From contig NZ_NBOF01000003.1 in NCBI RefSeq assembly GCF_002104475.1, forward strand, positions 434,001 to 498,000: DNA of 64,000 nucleotides, read 5' to 3'. Position 1 is the stretch's first letter, and every line of letters starts with the position of its first letter. Positions 35,318-45,363 of the stretch are shown piece by piece. The notes below the pieces were generated by a model. The model was given only the letters and a program-made list of their open reading frames with translations. It ran no database searches and was not told the origin of the DNA. This DNA comes from Cognaticolwellia mytili. GTDB lineage: Bacteria; Pseudomonadota; Gammaproteobacteria; Enterobacterales; Alteromonadaceae. The position numbers were made by a program, and so were the translations under genes.

Positions 35318-36088
35318 TTATTGCTTGTTTAATTCAAATGGACTATTCATTAATTCGATCGAATCGGGCGTCGCTTTTAACCACGCTCCTTGTTCGTACC
35401 AATCACCCAGTACAATACGCTGGGCGGCTTGATTACTGACAACAATGTCATGGATGTCAGGGCGATGAGTATGGCCATGAATCATTAACTGACTTTGATA
35501 CTGGCTCAAGCAGTCTACTACTTCACTTTCAGTAACATCCATAATATCTTGTGATTTCATTGCTGTTGCTGACGCACTTTGGTCGCGATAATTACTGGCG
35601 ATTTTTCGTCGAACACTTAGCGGTAAACTTTTAATGATGGCTTGCCACCACCAACTTCGAGATTTTTTACGAAATTTTTGATAACCAACATCACGCGTAC
35701 ATAGTGTATCGCCATGCATGATAACCACAGGTTTGCCGTATAAGTCGATTAAGGTGATTTCGGGTAGTAATTCCATACCTGATTGCTTTGCAAATCGTTT
35801 ACCGAGCAAAAAGTCACGATTACCATGAATAAAGTAAATTTTACAACCAAGGTTTGAAAGGTTTTTTATTGCTTGGGATATTTCTAATATAAATGAACTG
35901 TCGTCGTCATCACCGACCCAATATTCAAACAAATCACCAAGAATATATAAAACTTCGGCTTTGGGTGCATCATTTTGTAAAAAAGATAAAAAACAGGCCG
36001 TAATATCGGGCCTGTTTTGGGCTAGGTGTAAATCAGCAATAAAGTAAGTTAATGCTGATTTATTGACCTTATGAGAAGATTCGCTCAT
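35318..36088 (-). CDS. lpxH: UDP-2,3-diacylglucosamine diphosphatase LpxH
   Basis: 256 residues. The calcineurin-like metal motifs appear in order: FIADLHL (DxH), LGDLFEYWVGDDD (GD), FIHGNRDFLLG (GNxD), MHGDTLC (HGD) and IHGHTHRP (GHTH). LpxH releases UMP from UDP-2,3-diacylglucosamine to give lipid X, the fourth step of lipid A synthesis, at the inner-membrane surface. It follows ppiB by 24 bp on the same strand, the same ppiB-lpxH pairing as in E. coli. The MITE-like element begins 7 bp past its stop. Confidence 0.94.
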   Translation of the reverse strand: MSESSHKVNKSALTYFIADLHLAQNRPDITACFLSFLQNDAPKAEVLYILGDLFEYWVGDDDDSSFILEISQAIKNLSNLGCKIYFIHGNRDFLLGKRFAKQSGMELLPEITLIDLYGKPVVIMHGDTLCTRDVGYQKFRKKSRSWWWQAIIKSLPLSVRRKIASNYRDQSASATAMKSQDIMDVTESEVVDCLSQYQSQLMIHGHTHRPDIHDIVVSNQAAQRIVLGDWYEQGAWLKATPDSIELMNSPFELNKQ

Positions 36089-36112
36089 AGAGTTTTCGTC
36101 GTTAATCTAAAA

Positions 36113-36604
36113 CTACGCTACGATTGTTTCTTCGATCAAAATTTCTTCTTTTGGTACATCGTCATGAAAACCCATACGACCGGTATCAACTAACGTCATT
36201 TTGTCGACAACATCCATACCTTCAACAACTTTACCAAATACACAGTAACCCCAGCCTTGCACGTCTTCACTTTTAAAGTTAAGGAAATCGTTATCAGCTA
36301 AGTTAATGAAAAACTGTGCTGATGCTGAATGTGGGTCTTGAGTACGTGCCATGGCTAAAGTACCACGAGCGTTGGTTAAGCCATTATTTGCTTCGTTTTC
36401 AATGCTTGCACGCGTGTCTTTTTCGCCCATACCTGAAGCAAAACCGCCGCCTTGTGCCATAAAACCTTTAATTACACGGTGAAAAATAGTGCCGTTGAAG
36501 AAACCATCTTCAGCGTATTGTTGAAAGTTTTTAGCAGTAACAGGTGCGTTGTCAAAATCTAGTTCGATTTGAATATCGCCTAAAGTTGTTTTAAATGTGA
36601 TCAT
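36113..36604 (-). CDS. ppiB: Peptidyl-prolyl cis-trans isomerase B (cyclophilin)
   Basis: 163 residues, the E. coli PpiB length. Cyclophilin active-site motifs are [13 protein letters not shown] (catalytic Arg), [18 protein letters not shown] and [16 protein letters not shown]. There is no signal peptide, so it is the cytoplasmic cyclophilin rather than PpiA. It is first in the ppiB-lpxH pair and divergent from cysS across a 212-bp promoter region. Confidence 0.94.
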   Translation of the reverse strand: MITFKTTLGDIQIELDFDNAPVTAKNFQQYAEDGFFNGTIFHRVIKGFMAQGGGFASGMGEKDTRASIENEANNGLTNARGTLAMARTQDPHSASAQFFINLADNDFLNFKSEDVQGWGYCVFGKVVEGMDVVDKMTLVDTGRMGFHDDVPKEEILIEETIVA

Positions 36605-36664
36605 TTGAGCTCTCGTAAATAAGAAAGAAATTTAATTGCGCGAATTGTAACTTAATCAATTGAA

Positions 36665-36703
36665 TATTTCTCGGCAAAATTTCATTGGCTATTTCTCGGC
36701 AAA
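36665..36703. repeat. 14-bp direct repeat in the ppiB-cysS promoter region
   Basis: TATTTCTCGGCAAA occurs at 36665-36678 and again at 36690-36703, 25 bp apart start to start. The position between divergent genes suggests an operator or a small duplication. TTCTCGGCAA also appears once near 6450, before pstC, so it may be a common local word. Confidence 0.5.
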
Positions 36704-36816
36704 TTTAACCAAGCTAATGATTCACAGCAATACATGGGGTACAATTGCGCTAATTCTCGCTGTGAGAATGTTAGAACTCAATTAAGTATTCATATTACAT
36801 AGGAAAAAGTGCCGTT

Positions 36817-38199
36817 ATGTTACAAATTTATAATACCTTAAGTAGGAAAAAAGAAGTTTTTAAGCCAATCACTTCCAATAAGGTAGGTTTGTATGTTTGT
36901 GGTATTACCATTTATGACCGTTGCCATATTGGTCACGCGAGAACCTATGTAGCATTCGATATTATCGCGCGATACTTTAAATATTTAGGTTACGATTTAA
37001 CGCATGTTAGAAACATTACTGATGTTGATGACAAGATTATTAAGCGCGCTAATGAAAATGGTGAAAGTTGTGAGTCGTTAACGTTACGTATGACTGAACA
37101 AATGTATCAAGATTTTGATGATCTTAATATTATGCGCCCAGACATTGCGCCGACAGTTACTGGCCATATGGACGAAATCATCACCTTAGTTGCCCGTCTT
37201 ATTGAACGTAAACACGCTTACGTTGCCAGTAATGGTGATGTGTTATTCGATGTTAGTAGTTTTAAAGATTACGGTAAACTAAGCTTACAGAATTTAGATA
37301 TGCTGCAAGCGGGCGCTCGTGTTGACGTTGATGAAGCTAAAAATAGCCCATTAGATTTTGTTTTATGGAAAATGGCTAAACCAGATGAGCCTAGCTGGGA
37401 ATCTCCATGGGGCAAAGGTCGTCCAGGTTGGCATATTGAATGTTCAGCGATGAACAGTAAGCACTTAGGTGAGCATTTTGATATTCACGGCGGTGGCTCA
37501 GATTTACAGTTTCCACATCATGAAAATGAAATAGCACAATCATGCTGTGCTTATGATACGCCATACGTAAATTACTGGATGCATGGCGGTATGGTACAAA
37601 TTAATAAAGAAAAAATGTCAAAGTCATTAAACAACTTTTTCACTTTACGTAGCGTACTGGATGAATATGACGCGGAATCTGTGCGTTTCTTTTTAACTTC
37701 TAGCCATTACCGTAGCCAGTTGAATTATTCACAAGATAATTTAACGCAAGCACGTGCAAGCTTAGAGCGAATTTACACCGCTTTACGTGATGTTACGCCA
37801 ATCAAGGTTGAGCTAAAAGGCAACGAATACGTTGAACGTTTTGAAAAAGCCATGAATGATGATTTCAATTGTCCTGAAGCAATGCCAGTATTATTTGAAT
37901 TAGCAAAAGAAATAAATCGTGTTAAAGCTGACGATGCTACAGCAGCCGGTAAACTTGCCTTTATTCTTGTTTCATTAGGTGAAGTTTTAGGTGTTGCGCA
38001 AAATTCACCTGAAGACTTTTTACAAGGTGGAAGCGGTGATACCGATGAAGTAGCAGAAATTGAAGCGTTAATTGTGCAGCGTAATGAAGCTCGTGCTAAT
38101 AAAGACTGGGCAATGGCTGATGATGCTCGTGATAAGTTAGCAGCATTAAACGTTATATTAGAAGACAGTGCAGGTAAAACGACTTGGCGTAAAGGCTAA
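36817..38199 (+). CDS. cysS: Cysteine-tRNA ligase
   Basis: 460 residues, the family length. The class I signature is CHIGHARTY (HIGH) and the catalytic loop is [11 protein letters not shown] (KMSKS). Zinc ligands are in [17 protein letters not shown] and [10 protein letters not shown]. The C-terminal anticodon-binding part ends KAWRK-like ([11 protein letters not shown]). It charges tRNA-Cys. AGGAAA lies about 12 bp before the ATG. Confidence 0.96.
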   Translation: MLQIYNTLSRKKEVFKPITSNKVGLYVCGITIYDRCHIGHARTYVAFDIIARYFKYLGYDLTHVRNITDVDDKIIKRANENGESCESLTLRMTEQMYQDFDDLNIMRPDIAPTVTGHMDEIITLVARLIERKHAYVASNGDVLFDVSSFKDYGKLSLQNLDMLQAGARVDVDEAKNSPLDFVLWKMAKPDEPSWESPWGKGRPGWHIECSAMNSKHLGEHFDIHGGGSDLQFPHHENEIAQSCCAYDTPYVNYWMHGGMVQINKEKMSKSLNNFFTLRSVLDEYDAESVRFFLTSSHYRSQLNYSQDNLTQARASLERIYTALRDVTPIKVELKGNEYVERFEKAMNDDFNCPEAMPVLFELAKEINRVKADDATAAGKLAFILVSLGEVLGVAQNSPEDFLQGGSGDTDEVAEIEALIVQRNEARANKDWAMADDARDKLAALNVILEDSAGKTTWRKG

Positions 38200-38213
38200 A
38201 AGCACTGATATAA

Positions 38214-38245
38214 TTGCGGTAATGTGTCACTTAGCATTACCGCAA
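38214..38245. terminator. Hairpin between cysS and the sterol desaturase gene
   Basis: TTGCGGTAATG (38214-38224) pairs with CATTACCGCAA (38235-38245), an 11-bp stem with a 10-nt loop, 14 bp after the cysS stop. It has no T run, so it may be a weak terminator or an mRNA 3'-end stabiliser between converging genes. Confidence 0.5.
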
Positions 38246-38350
38246 ATTGTACAATTAATAGAATTGACTATTCTTTATGTATGCATATTATCTAAACTAA
38301 TATTTATTTTTTATTGCTGCACGAGTGAACTTAGCTGAAAATATTTTATT

Positions 38351-39952
38351 TCACGGTAACTTTTGCTCAATTGCTATTCGTAGACGCTCTAATGCTTTCT
38401 CTGACTTTATTTCTACCTGTGATTTAAAATACAACGCATTTATCGCGACTAATGCGGCGTTAGGTAAAGTGTAATCCAAAGTTCTTTCAAACTCAGTATT
38501 TCCTCCCAATGCCCGCACACGATATTGCAGCTTAATACTGGCACCATTAGTTTGATTCTCAGCGTGAGCAATCCAACGTTCATCACTACTTTCCACTACC
38601 TGCCAAATTAAATTGTTTTGGCCCAAAGCTGTTTGAATATCCTCTTCAAATGTATCTCCTTGTTTAAGTGGCTGCATCGAATCGACATATACCGTTGAAG
38701 ATTTCGAATGCCAATCTGACCATAACGCCGGTGAACTAGCATAGGCCAATACTTGTGCGGGAGATTTGTTCATCACAATGGTGTCGACAATATGACTGGT
38801 AGAAGTGCTAAACCATAACGTACTCGCCAACCAAAACATGATAGGTAAACGGGCTATTTCCAAGATAGCAAAGCGCGTTTTTCCCTCTAAAAAATCGTTA
38901 ATGACCACAAGTCCATAAACCATTGTCATAGTGCCTAATGTCAAAGTTATCGCTGGTAGTGTTGGTGCCAAAAATATAAACATCATGGCAACTAGGACGA
39001 TACATAACAGGGAGAAGCCACTATAAATTTTTGTCATGGTGCCGACTTGTGGATCATATTTTTTACGTACGGCACAGCCGGTCTTTTGTAGCGGTTTTTT
39101 CACATAACTTTGCTTTCTGCAATCTTCTGGGCGCCAGCCTGTCGATTTAAACCACAGGCCTATTTTATTGCGCCATGAGCGGGTATGTAGGCTATCTTTT
39201 GCTAACATTGTCCAATGCTGAAAATTTGCCTTAATTGGATTTAAGGTGTTTAACGGTAGCGTGGTACCGTAATGACAAGGCTCACTGGTTAGTTCAGCTT
39301 GCCAGGTTGAAAACATTCGGTCCCATATCACCAACGTACCGCCATAGTTGCGGTCAACATAAATTGGGTTTTTAGCGTGATGAACGCGATGACTAGACGG
39401 TGTGGAAAATATACCTTCCAGCACAGGAACTCGCTGTACTGCTTGAGTGTGCAACCAAAATTGATAAATTTTTAATAAAACAAACAACACTAAAAATACC
39501 GCTGGTGGACAGCCTAAAATGGCTAATGGTAAATAAAACACCCAAGAAAACCCATATTGAAATGCACTTTGTCTTAATGCCGTAGTTAAATTATATTCTT
39601 CACTTTGGTGATGGCCAACATGAGCTCCCCACAGAATGTTAATTTCATGCGCCATGCGGTGAAAAGCGTAATAGCACAAGTCCACGGCAAAAAAGAACAA
39701 CAACCAAGTAACGGGATCTTGGCTAGTAAAATCAAATATTCTGTAATTTTCTGACAAATAAATGAATACGGCGAAGGTGTAAGCTTTCAGCAATGCATCT
39801 GAAATCAACAAACATAATCCCATAGTCAAACTGGTTACTGTGTCATTATAACGATGCAGGTTTCTGCCTTTTAATCTTAAAAATAGATACTCAATGGCCA
39901 TGAATATTATAAACAGCGGTATTGCTAACCCGTTTATATTGTAGTCACTCAT
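38351..39952 (-). CDS. Sterol desaturase-family hydroxylase fused to an SRPBCC domain
   Basis: 533 residues. The N-terminal half is a fatty acid hydroxylase/sterol desaturase membrane protein, with several helices and the three His boxes HRMAH, HVGHH and SSHRVHH. A second membrane block lies at about 310-400. The last ~130 residues, from about 400, form a soluble SRPBCC/polyketide-cyclase-like lipid-binding domain (SPAQVLAYASSPALWSDWHS near its start; FERTLDYTLPNA near its end). The diiron oxygenase half probably hydroxylates or desaturates a lipid and the C-terminal half may bind it; the substrate is unknown. It is divergent from an AraC regulator, which probably controls it. Confidence 0.82.
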   Translation of the reverse strand: MSDYNINGLAIPLFIIFMAIEYLFLRLKGRNLHRYNDTVTSLTMGLCLLISDALLKAYTFAVFIYLSENYRIFDFTSQDPVTWLLFFFAVDLCYYAFHRMAHEINILWGAHVGHHQSEEYNLTTALRQSAFQYGFSWVFYLPLAILGCPPAVFLVLFVLLKIYQFWLHTQAVQRVPVLEGIFSTPSSHRVHHAKNPIYVDRNYGGTLVIWDRMFSTWQAELTSEPCHYGTTLPLNTLNPIKANFQHWTMLAKDSLHTRSWRNKIGLWFKSTGWRPEDCRKQSYVKKPLQKTGCAVRKKYDPQVGTMTKIYSGFSLLCIVLVAMMFIFLAPTLPAITLTLGTMTMVYGLVVINDFLEGKTRFAILEIARLPIMFWLASTLWFSTSTSHIVDTIVMNKSPAQVLAYASSPALWSDWHSKSSTVYVDSMQPLKQGDTFEEDIQTALGQNNLIWQVVESSDERWIAHAENQTNGASIKLQYRVRALGGNTEFERTLDYTLPNAALVAINALYFKSQVEIKSEKALERLRIAIEQKLP

Positions 39953-40017
39953 GTTTCATTCTCAGTTATTATTAATTTTCATAATACGTAGTATCACTTT
40001 ATTTATGCTATAGCGCA

Positions 40018-40047
40018 TTGACAAAAATAACGTAAAATAGACATAAT
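40018..40047 (+). promoter_or_regulatory. Candidate promoter of the AraC-type gene
   Basis: TTGACA (40018-40023), an 18-bp spacer and CATAAT (40042-40047), 50 bp before the start codon. The match to the sigma-70 consensus is good at both boxes. Confidence 0.6.
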
Positions 40048-40096
40048 ACGACATAGGTGACTATGGAATTAATTCGTAACTTGTAAGTTTGGTTTT

Positions 40097-41125
40097 ATGA
40101 AATACCATTATATAGAAGGTGAGTGGATCAACGCCCTCATGAGTATCTTTACCAACTTAGGCCTAGATACTGAGCAAATTACTAACAACATAGAAGGTTT
40201 CGATGCCGGACGGCTACTGACAGGTTATCGCTTAGAAGTTAGTACCGCTAGAAAGGTGTGGCATCGAGCTGACGAGTTGGCAAAAGATCCTCTGCTAGGG
40301 CTTAAAATCGGTTCAGTGCAAAATTATCGCGCTATTGGCGTACTAGCTCCCGTTATTTGGCACAGCCCCAATGTGCGTTCAGCATTACAAAATTTAGTAA
40401 AATTTCAAAGCTTAATTAGTGAAAGTGGTAGCTTCCACTTTGATGAGAATCCAGAGGGTAGCGAAAAAGCAATATATTGTGAGTATATCGCCGAGCCGAG
40501 TAGTATACCGGTTAATACTCACCAAGTATTAGCTGTTGTTGTTGGCACTATAGGAATAATCAGAGCCATTTCAAATAATATGGTGGATATCAAACGACTT
40601 TATGTGCCGTCAAGTTTAAGCGCGCGTTTGTTAGCTAAGAATCTGGGTTGTGACGTTGTCAATCGAACTGGAAATTTTGCCATATGTTTTTCCACGCAAC
40701 AATTTGACCAGCCACTTTTAGGTTGCGACATTAGCCTTTACCGAATAAATATCGCCTATGCAGAAGAATTACTAAGCGCTAAAAGGTCAGGTGTTGCGCT
40801 AATAGATTCAATAAAAGAGCTAATTGAGAGTGGTGGATTTTCTCATACAAGTATTGAATTTGTAGAATTGTCGTTAGGTTTACATAAGCGTACCCTACAA
40901 CGAAATTTGTTTGAACACGGCACAAGTTTTCGTCAACTTAAAGAAGAGGTATTAAAAGTCCAAGCAGTAAACTTACTGCTCAGTGAGAAATTTGAGATTG
41001 AAGCCTTGGCAACACACTTGGGCTATTCAGAACCTAGTGCTTTTCATCGCGCCTTTAAATCTTGGTTTGACGTTACCCCAAGAAAATTTTGTCGAATGAA
41101 TCACTACCATACTCACACAACTTGA
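40097..41125 (+). CDS. AraC-family regulator with arabinose-binding-like N-domain
   Basis: 342 residues. The N-terminal ~200 residues match the layout of the PF12625-type ligand domain (LLTGYRLEVSTARKVW; DPLLGLKIGSVQNYRAIGVL), common in OruR/ArgR-type activators. The C-terminal ~90 residues hold two helix-turn-helix motifs: FVELSLGLHKRTLQRNLFEH and the AraC signature LATHLGYSEPSAFHRAFKSW. It is divergent from the sterol desaturase-SRPBCC gene, 144 bp apart. A lipid or steroid-like inducer is plausible but inferred only from that neighbour. Confidence 0.87.
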   Translation: MKYHYIEGEWINALMSIFTNLGLDTEQITNNIEGFDAGRLLTGYRLEVSTARKVWHRADELAKDPLLGLKIGSVQNYRAIGVLAPVIWHSPNVRSALQNLVKFQSLISESGSFHFDENPEGSEKAIYCEYIAEPSSIPVNTHQVLAVVVGTIGIIRAISNNMVDIKRLYVPSSLSARLLAKNLGCDVVNRTGNFAICFSTQQFDQPLLGCDISLYRINIAYAEELLSAKRSGVALIDSIKELIESGGFSHTSIEFVELSLGLHKRTLQRNLFEHGTSFRQLKEEVLKVQAVNLLLSEKFEIEALATHLGYSEPSAFHRAFKSWFDVTPRKFCRMNHYHTHTT

Positions 41126-41370
41126 AGTTGCATCTAAGAGTTAAACTAGGAAAGGCCAAAAGGTACCAGTTAATTATGAACAACAACATTGAGATTATTA
41201 GTCGATAAAGTCTTTGTTGCATACCGCTATTTAATGTTGTGAATATCTCAGGGATAGAGAAATTATAAATTAAAAGAGTGCTATTAGAATGCTAGTATTT
41301 GGTTGGGATTGAAATTCTAACCCGCAGAGCCGTATTTCGGCTGCTGCGAGTTAATAAATAGTGAAAGGTA

Positions 41371-42228
41371 CTAGTTACTATGAAATTCATTACAGGCGAT
41401 AAAAGTATTTTCAATTAAACTTGCTACTGTCATAGGGCCAACACCGCCAGGTACTGGTGTAATATGACTAGCACTCTCTTTGGCTTTTGCAAAGCCTACG
41501 TCACCAACAAGTTTGCCATTATCTAAGCGATTAATACCAACATCGATCACGATAGCACCTTTTTTTATCCATTCTCCGGGAATAAACTCCGGTTTACCGA
41601 CCGCAACAACTAATAAATCAGCATTACGAACTTTATTTTCCAGATCTTTAGTGAAGCGGTGAGTTGTTGTTACAGTACAGCCAGCAAGTAAAAGTTCTAG
41701 TGTCATTGGGCGGCCAACAATATTTGAAGCACCAACAACTACAGCCTCTAAACCATGAGGCTCCGCGCCAGTAGATTTTATTAATTCGATAATGCCTTTA
41801 GGTGTGCAAGGTCGAAGTCCTGGCTGTCTTAAAGCTAGCTTTCCCACATTATTGGGATGAAAGCCATCAACATCTTTCTTTGGATTAATATGCTCAATAA
41901 TTAAGTTTGCATCTAATCCTTCTGGTAATGGAAGCTGCACGAGAATGCCGTCGATAGCACTATCATTATTTAATTCATCAATTAAGTTAAATAATTCGTC
42001 TTGTGAAGTCGTCGCGGCTAAGTCATATGAACGTGAAACAAAACCTACTTCTTCGCAAGCTTTACGTTTACTACCAACATAAACTTGTGATGCAGGATCT
42101 GAACCGACTAAAATTACCGCCAATCCCGGCGCACGTAGTCCGTTCTCAACACGTTTAGTTACTTTATCTTTAATCGAATGGCGTAATTGTTGCGCGATTA
42201 GTTTACCGTCAATAAGAGTTGCAGTCAT
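41371..42228 (-). CDS. folD: Bifunctional methylenetetrahydrofolate dehydrogenase/cyclohydrolase
   Basis: 285 residues. Motifs are [15 protein letters not shown] (catalytic Lys), [28 protein letters not shown], the dinucleotide-binding [13 protein letters not shown] and the C-terminal [14 protein letters not shown]. It converts 5,10-methylene-THF to 10-formyl-THF using NADP. GAAG precedes the ATG. It lies alone, back-to-back with the tRNA operon promoter region. A bulged stem (CGCAG/CTGCG around AGCCG-CGGCT, 41319-41350) downstream may be its terminator. Confidence 0.95.
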   Translation of the reverse strand: MTATLIDGKLIAQQLRHSIKDKVTKRVENGLRAPGLAVILVGSDPASQVYVGSKRKACEEVGFVSRSYDLAATTSQDELFNLIDELNNDSAIDGILVQLPLPEGLDANLIIEHINPKKDVDGFHPNNVGKLALRQPGLRPCTPKGIIELIKSTGAEPHGLEAVVVGASNIVGRPMTLELLLAGCTVTTTHRFTKDLENKVRNADLLVVAVGKPEFIPGEWIKKGAIVIDVGINRLDNGKLVGDVGFAKAKESASHITPVPGGVGPMTVASLIENTFIACNEFHSN

Positions 42229-42438
42229 AATTCTTCACAATGGGCTAAAAAACGTTGTTATTTTCGCACAATAGAAAAGTTATTTGTAGAAAATAAGACT
42301 ATTGATTATCTAAAACTTATTTCCTAGCTGTAAGTGGTGATATAATAATCATTCTTTGTGTTTTCTTGTCAATAATAGTGTTATTTTAATCAAGATGCTG
42401 TAAAAGTGAGCGAACGAACATTTATTTAAAAAAAGTGT

Positions 42439-42467
42439 TTGACGCGCAACGGGCAACTAGGTAATAT
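42439..42467 (+). promoter_or_regulatory. Promoter of the Pro-Arg-His-Pro tRNA operon
   Basis: TTGACG (42439-42444), a 17-bp spacer and TAATAT (42462-42467), then the GC-rich discriminator CCGCCCCCG. The combination is typical of strong, stringently controlled stable-RNA promoters. Confidence 0.82.
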
Positions 42468-42507
42468 CCGCCCCCGTTGAGAGAGCAAGCTTTCTTAACG
42501 AATATGT

Positions 42508-42584
42508 CGGTGATTAGCGCAGCTTGGTAGCGCACTTGGTTTGGGTCCAAGGGGTCGCAAGTTCGAATCTTGCATCACCGACCA
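42508..42584 (+). tRNA. tRNA-Pro (TGG), copy 1
   Basis: 77 nt with encoded CCA. The acceptor CGGTGAT pairs with ATCACCG, and the anticodon loop is TTTGGGT (anticodon TGG). It is first in the operon and identical in sequence to the copy at 42847. Confidence 0.97.
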
Positions 42585-42655
42585 CTTTTTTTTATTTTTT
42601 ATGGAAGAAAGTGTAAACTTTAATGTAAAGTTTATTTAGCATCTGTAGGCAATGT

Positions 42656-42732
<77 letters not shown>

Positions 42733-42738
42733 TACAAT

Positions 42739-42815
42739 GGTGGCTATAGCTCAGTTGGTAGAGCCCCGGATTGTGATTCCGGTTGTCGAGGGTTCAAGTC
42801 CCTTTAGCCACCCCA
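42739..42815 (+). tRNA. tRNA-His (GTG)
   Basis: 77 nt including the encoded extra G at -1 (42739) and CCA. The acceptor GTGGCTA pairs with TAGCCAC with discriminator C, as expected for tRNA-His. The anticodon loop is TTGTGAT. It is 6 nt after tRNA-Arg. Confidence 0.97.
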
Positions 42816-42846
42816 TTTTTTTGTATGTGTTTAGTAAAAAGTATAT

Positions 42847-42923
42847 CGGTGATTAGCGCAGCTTGGTAGCGCACTTGGTTTGGGTCCAAGGGGTCGCAAG
42901 TTCGAATCTTGCATCACCGACCA
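42847..42923 (+). tRNA. tRNA-Pro (TGG), copy 2
   Basis: 77 nt, identical base for base to copy 1 by eye. Flanks differ apart from a few bases (AT before, CTTT after), so the duplication covers little more than the gene. No strong terminator is seen behind it. Confidence 0.97.
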
Positions 42924-43034
42924 CTTTCTTTTCAAAATTCTTTAACGAAACTCTTAAAAATTCATTCAAAATAACTTTATTAAGCTTTAATTAGTTTCAT
43001 TTTTAATAAAATTCAATTTTTTTTCGTTCATTAC

Positions 43035-43063
43035 TCGACTCTTGTTTCAAGCACCGCTATAAT
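43035..43063 (+). promoter_or_regulatory. Candidate tig promoter
   Basis: TCGACT (43035-43040), a 17-bp spacer and a consensus -10 TATAAT (43058-43063), 160 bp upstream of tig. This leaves a long 5' leader. Confidence 0.6.
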
Positions 43064-43138
43064 TTCGCGTCATTATTTTAATCTGAACATCTTTATTCGG
43101 ATTTTCCGAGCTTTGCTAGTAAATACTGGCAAGCTGAA

Positions 43139-43165
43139 AATATTACTTTAAATAAAAGTAATATT
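43139..43165 (+). other. Perfect hairpin in the tig leader
   Basis: AATATTACTTT (43139-43149) pairs with AAAGTAATATT (43155-43165) around a 5-nt loop, within the tig 5' leader and 58 bp before the ATG. It is AT-only in character with no T run, so it is not a terminator. It may affect mRNA stability or cold response. Confidence 0.5.
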
Positions 43166-43223
43166 GAATATATTAGATGCGTTAATAAGAAGCGTACTTA
43201 CGCTAAGTTTTTGAGGTAATTAA

Positions 43224-44531
43224 ATGCAAGTTTCAGTTGAGACTACAGAAGGTTTGGGACGTCGTATTTCGATTTCAGTTCCTGCCGAAACAGTAGATGT
43301 TGAAGTTAAAAATCGTCTTCGTCATATAAGCAAGACCCAGCGTATTAATGGTTTCCGTCCTGGTAAAGTACCAGCATCAGTTATTCAAAAGCGTTACGGT
43401 CAATCAGTTCGTCAAGAAGTTGCAGGTGAATTAATGCAACGTAACTTTGTTGACGCGATTGTTGCTGAGAAACTAAACCCAGCAGGTCGCCCTGAATTTG
43501 TTGCTAAAAGCAATGAAGATGGTAAAGCGCTTGAATTTGAAGCAACGTTTGAAGTTTACCCTGAAGTAGCTTTAAAAGATTTAGACAAAATTGCTGTTGA
43601 ACGTCCAGCTGTTGAAGTGACTGATGAAGATTTAGACGAAATGTTTGAAACTTTACAAAACCAGCACAAAACATGGAAAGAAAACAAACGCAAAACTAAA
43701 AAAGGCGACAAGCTAACTATTGATTTCAATGGCCGTGTTGATGGCGAAGAATTCGAAGGTGGCAAAGCTGAAGGTTTTGACCTTGAACTAGGTTCTGGTC
43801 GTATGATCCCTGGTTTCGAAAAAGAAATTACGGGCATGAAAGCTGGCGATGAGAAAACAATCACAGTAACTTTCCCTGATGACTACCATGCTGAACAGCT
43901 TAAAGGTAAAGACGCAGAGTTTGATATTGTTGTTCACAAAACTGAAGGTCCAATTCTACCTGAAATTGACGAAGAGTTTGCGAAATTGTTCGGTGTAGAA
44001 GAAGGTGGTGTTACAGCACTTCGTGAAGAAGTTGGCAAAAACATGGCCCGCGAACTTAACCAAGCTGTTAAAGCTAAGGTTAAAGAGCAAGTTATTGAAG
44101 GTCTACTTGAAGTAAGTGAATTAGACGTTCCTGCTGCTTTAGTTGAGCAAGAGATTGAAGTACTACGTAAGCAAGCAATGCAACGTTTTGCTGGCCAAAT
44201 GGATCCGAATAACTTACCAGAATTACCAGCTGAGATGTTCGAAGAACAAGCTAAGCGTCGTGTAAAAACTGGTTTGCTTTTAGGTGAAGTAATCAAAGTT
44301 AACGAATTAAAAGTTGACGAAGCTAAAGTAAGTGAACTTATTGAGTCAGCGGCTTCTGCTTATGAAGACCCATCTGAAGTTATCGAGTACTACAAAACTA
44401 ACAAAGAACTTGCTCAACAAATGCAAAATGTTGCATTAGAAGAGCAAGCGGTAGAATTGTTACTTGAAAGTGCTAAAGTGTCAGACAAAAAAGCAAGTTT
44501 CAAAGATATCATGAATCCTGAAGGTAAATAG
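43224..44531 (+). CDS. tig: Trigger factor chaperone
   Basis: 435 residues. The N-terminal ribosome-binding domain has [17 protein letters not shown], holding the ribosome-docking signature. The FKBP-type PPIase domain is at about 155-240 ([28 protein letters not shown]), and the helical C-terminal arms follow. It holds nascent chains at the ribosome exit. GAGGT lies 7 bp before the ATG. It is followed by clpP after an attenuator-like terminator, the standard tig-clpP-clpX-lon order. Confidence 0.97.
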   Translation: MQVSVETTEGLGRRISISVPAETVDVEVKNRLRHISKTQRINGFRPGKVPASVIQKRYGQSVRQEVAGELMQRNFVDAIVAEKLNPAGRPEFVAKSNEDGKALEFEATFEVYPEVALKDLDKIAVERPAVEVTDEDLDEMFETLQNQHKTWKENKRKTKKGDKLTIDFNGRVDGEEFEGGKAEGFDLELGSGRMIPGFEKEITGMKAGDEKTITVTFPDDYHAEQLKGKDAEFDIVVHKTEGPILPEIDEEFAKLFGVEEGGVTALREEVGKNMARELNQAVKAKVKEQVIEGLLEVSELDVPAALVEQEIEVLRKQAMQRFAGQMDPNNLPELPAEMFEEQAKRRVKTGLLLGEVIKVNELKVDEAKVSELIESAASAYEDPSEVIEYYKTNKELAQQMQNVALEEQAVELLLESAKVSDKKASFKDIMNPEGK

Positions 44532-44568
44532 ACCTTTTAGATTGACATTCTGTTGAGCAATCGCTTAA

Positions 44569-44602
44569 ATGGCTTATATGGGGACATATGAGCCATTTTT
44601 TT
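44569..44602 (+). terminator. Terminator/attenuator between tig and clpP
   Basis: ATGGCTTATATG (44569-44580) pairs with CATATGAGCCAT (44585-44596) with a single wobble position and a GGGA loop, followed by seven T's. It lies 37 bp after tig and 17 bp before the clpP start, so clpP must have some read-through or its own promoter within tig. Confidence 0.8.
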
Positions 44603-44619
44603 ATCAAAAGGAAAGTTAG

Positions 44620-45258
44620 TTGTTTACTTCTCACAATAATTCTCACGATTTAACCAGTATTACCGAAAGTGCTTTAGTACCTATGGTTGTTGAGCAAACC
44701 GCAAAAGGTGAGCGCTCTTACGATATTTATTCAAGACTACTAAAAGAACGTGTTATCTTCCTTTGTGGTCAAGTTGAAGACCATATGGCGAACTTAATTG
44801 TTGCGCAAATGCTGTTTTTAGAATCAGAAAGCCCAGATAAAGATATTTACCTATACATTAACTCGCCAGGTGGCTCAGTTACTGCGGGTATGGCTATTTA
44901 TGATACCATGAAATTCATTAAGCCAAACGTTAGTACTGTATGTATTGGCCAAGCGGCTAGCATGGGCGCATTCCTTCTATCAGGCGGTGAAAAAGGCAAG
45001 CGTTACTGTTTGCCAAATGCTCGAGTTATGATTCACCAACCACTAGGTGGCTTCCAAGGTCAAGCGTCCGATTTTGAAATTCATGCTAAAGAAATTTTGT
45101 ACATTAAAGAAAAACTTAATCGCCTAATGGCTGAGCACACTGAGCAACCATTAGATAAAGTATCTGAAGATACTGACCGTGATAACTTCTTAAGTGCAGA
45201 AAGTGCAGTTGAATATGGCCTAGTTGATGCCATATTAGAACAAAGAATCGATAAATAG
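44620..45258 (+). CDS. clpP: ATP-dependent Clp protease proteolytic subunit
   Basis: 212 residues from a TTG start with AGGAAA about 9 bp upstream; no ATG is available nearby. The catalytic triad is Ser114 in [11 protein letters not shown], His139 in VMIHQPLGG and Asp188 in [22 protein letters not shown] is the oxyanion strand. It forms the tetradecameric chamber served by ClpX, encoded next, and by ClpA elsewhere. Confidence 0.96.
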   Translation: MFTSHNNSHDLTSITESALVPMVVEQTAKGERSYDIYSRLLKERVIFLCGQVEDHMANLIVAQMLFLESESPDKDIYLYINSPGGSVTAGMAIYDTMKFIKPNVSTVCIGQAASMGAFLLSGGEKGKRYCLPNARVMIHQPLGGFQGQASDFEIHAKEILYIKEKLNRLMAEHTEQPLDKVSEDTDRDNFLSAESAVEYGLVDAILEQRIDK

Positions 45259-45363
45259 CGATCTTCTTCGTTACTCGCGTTGTTATTTACGCGATTTGTG
45301 AAATACTAATGACTATTAGTGTTAAAAACAGTTTGTAAAAAATTTAAATATTAGAGGTACCGT

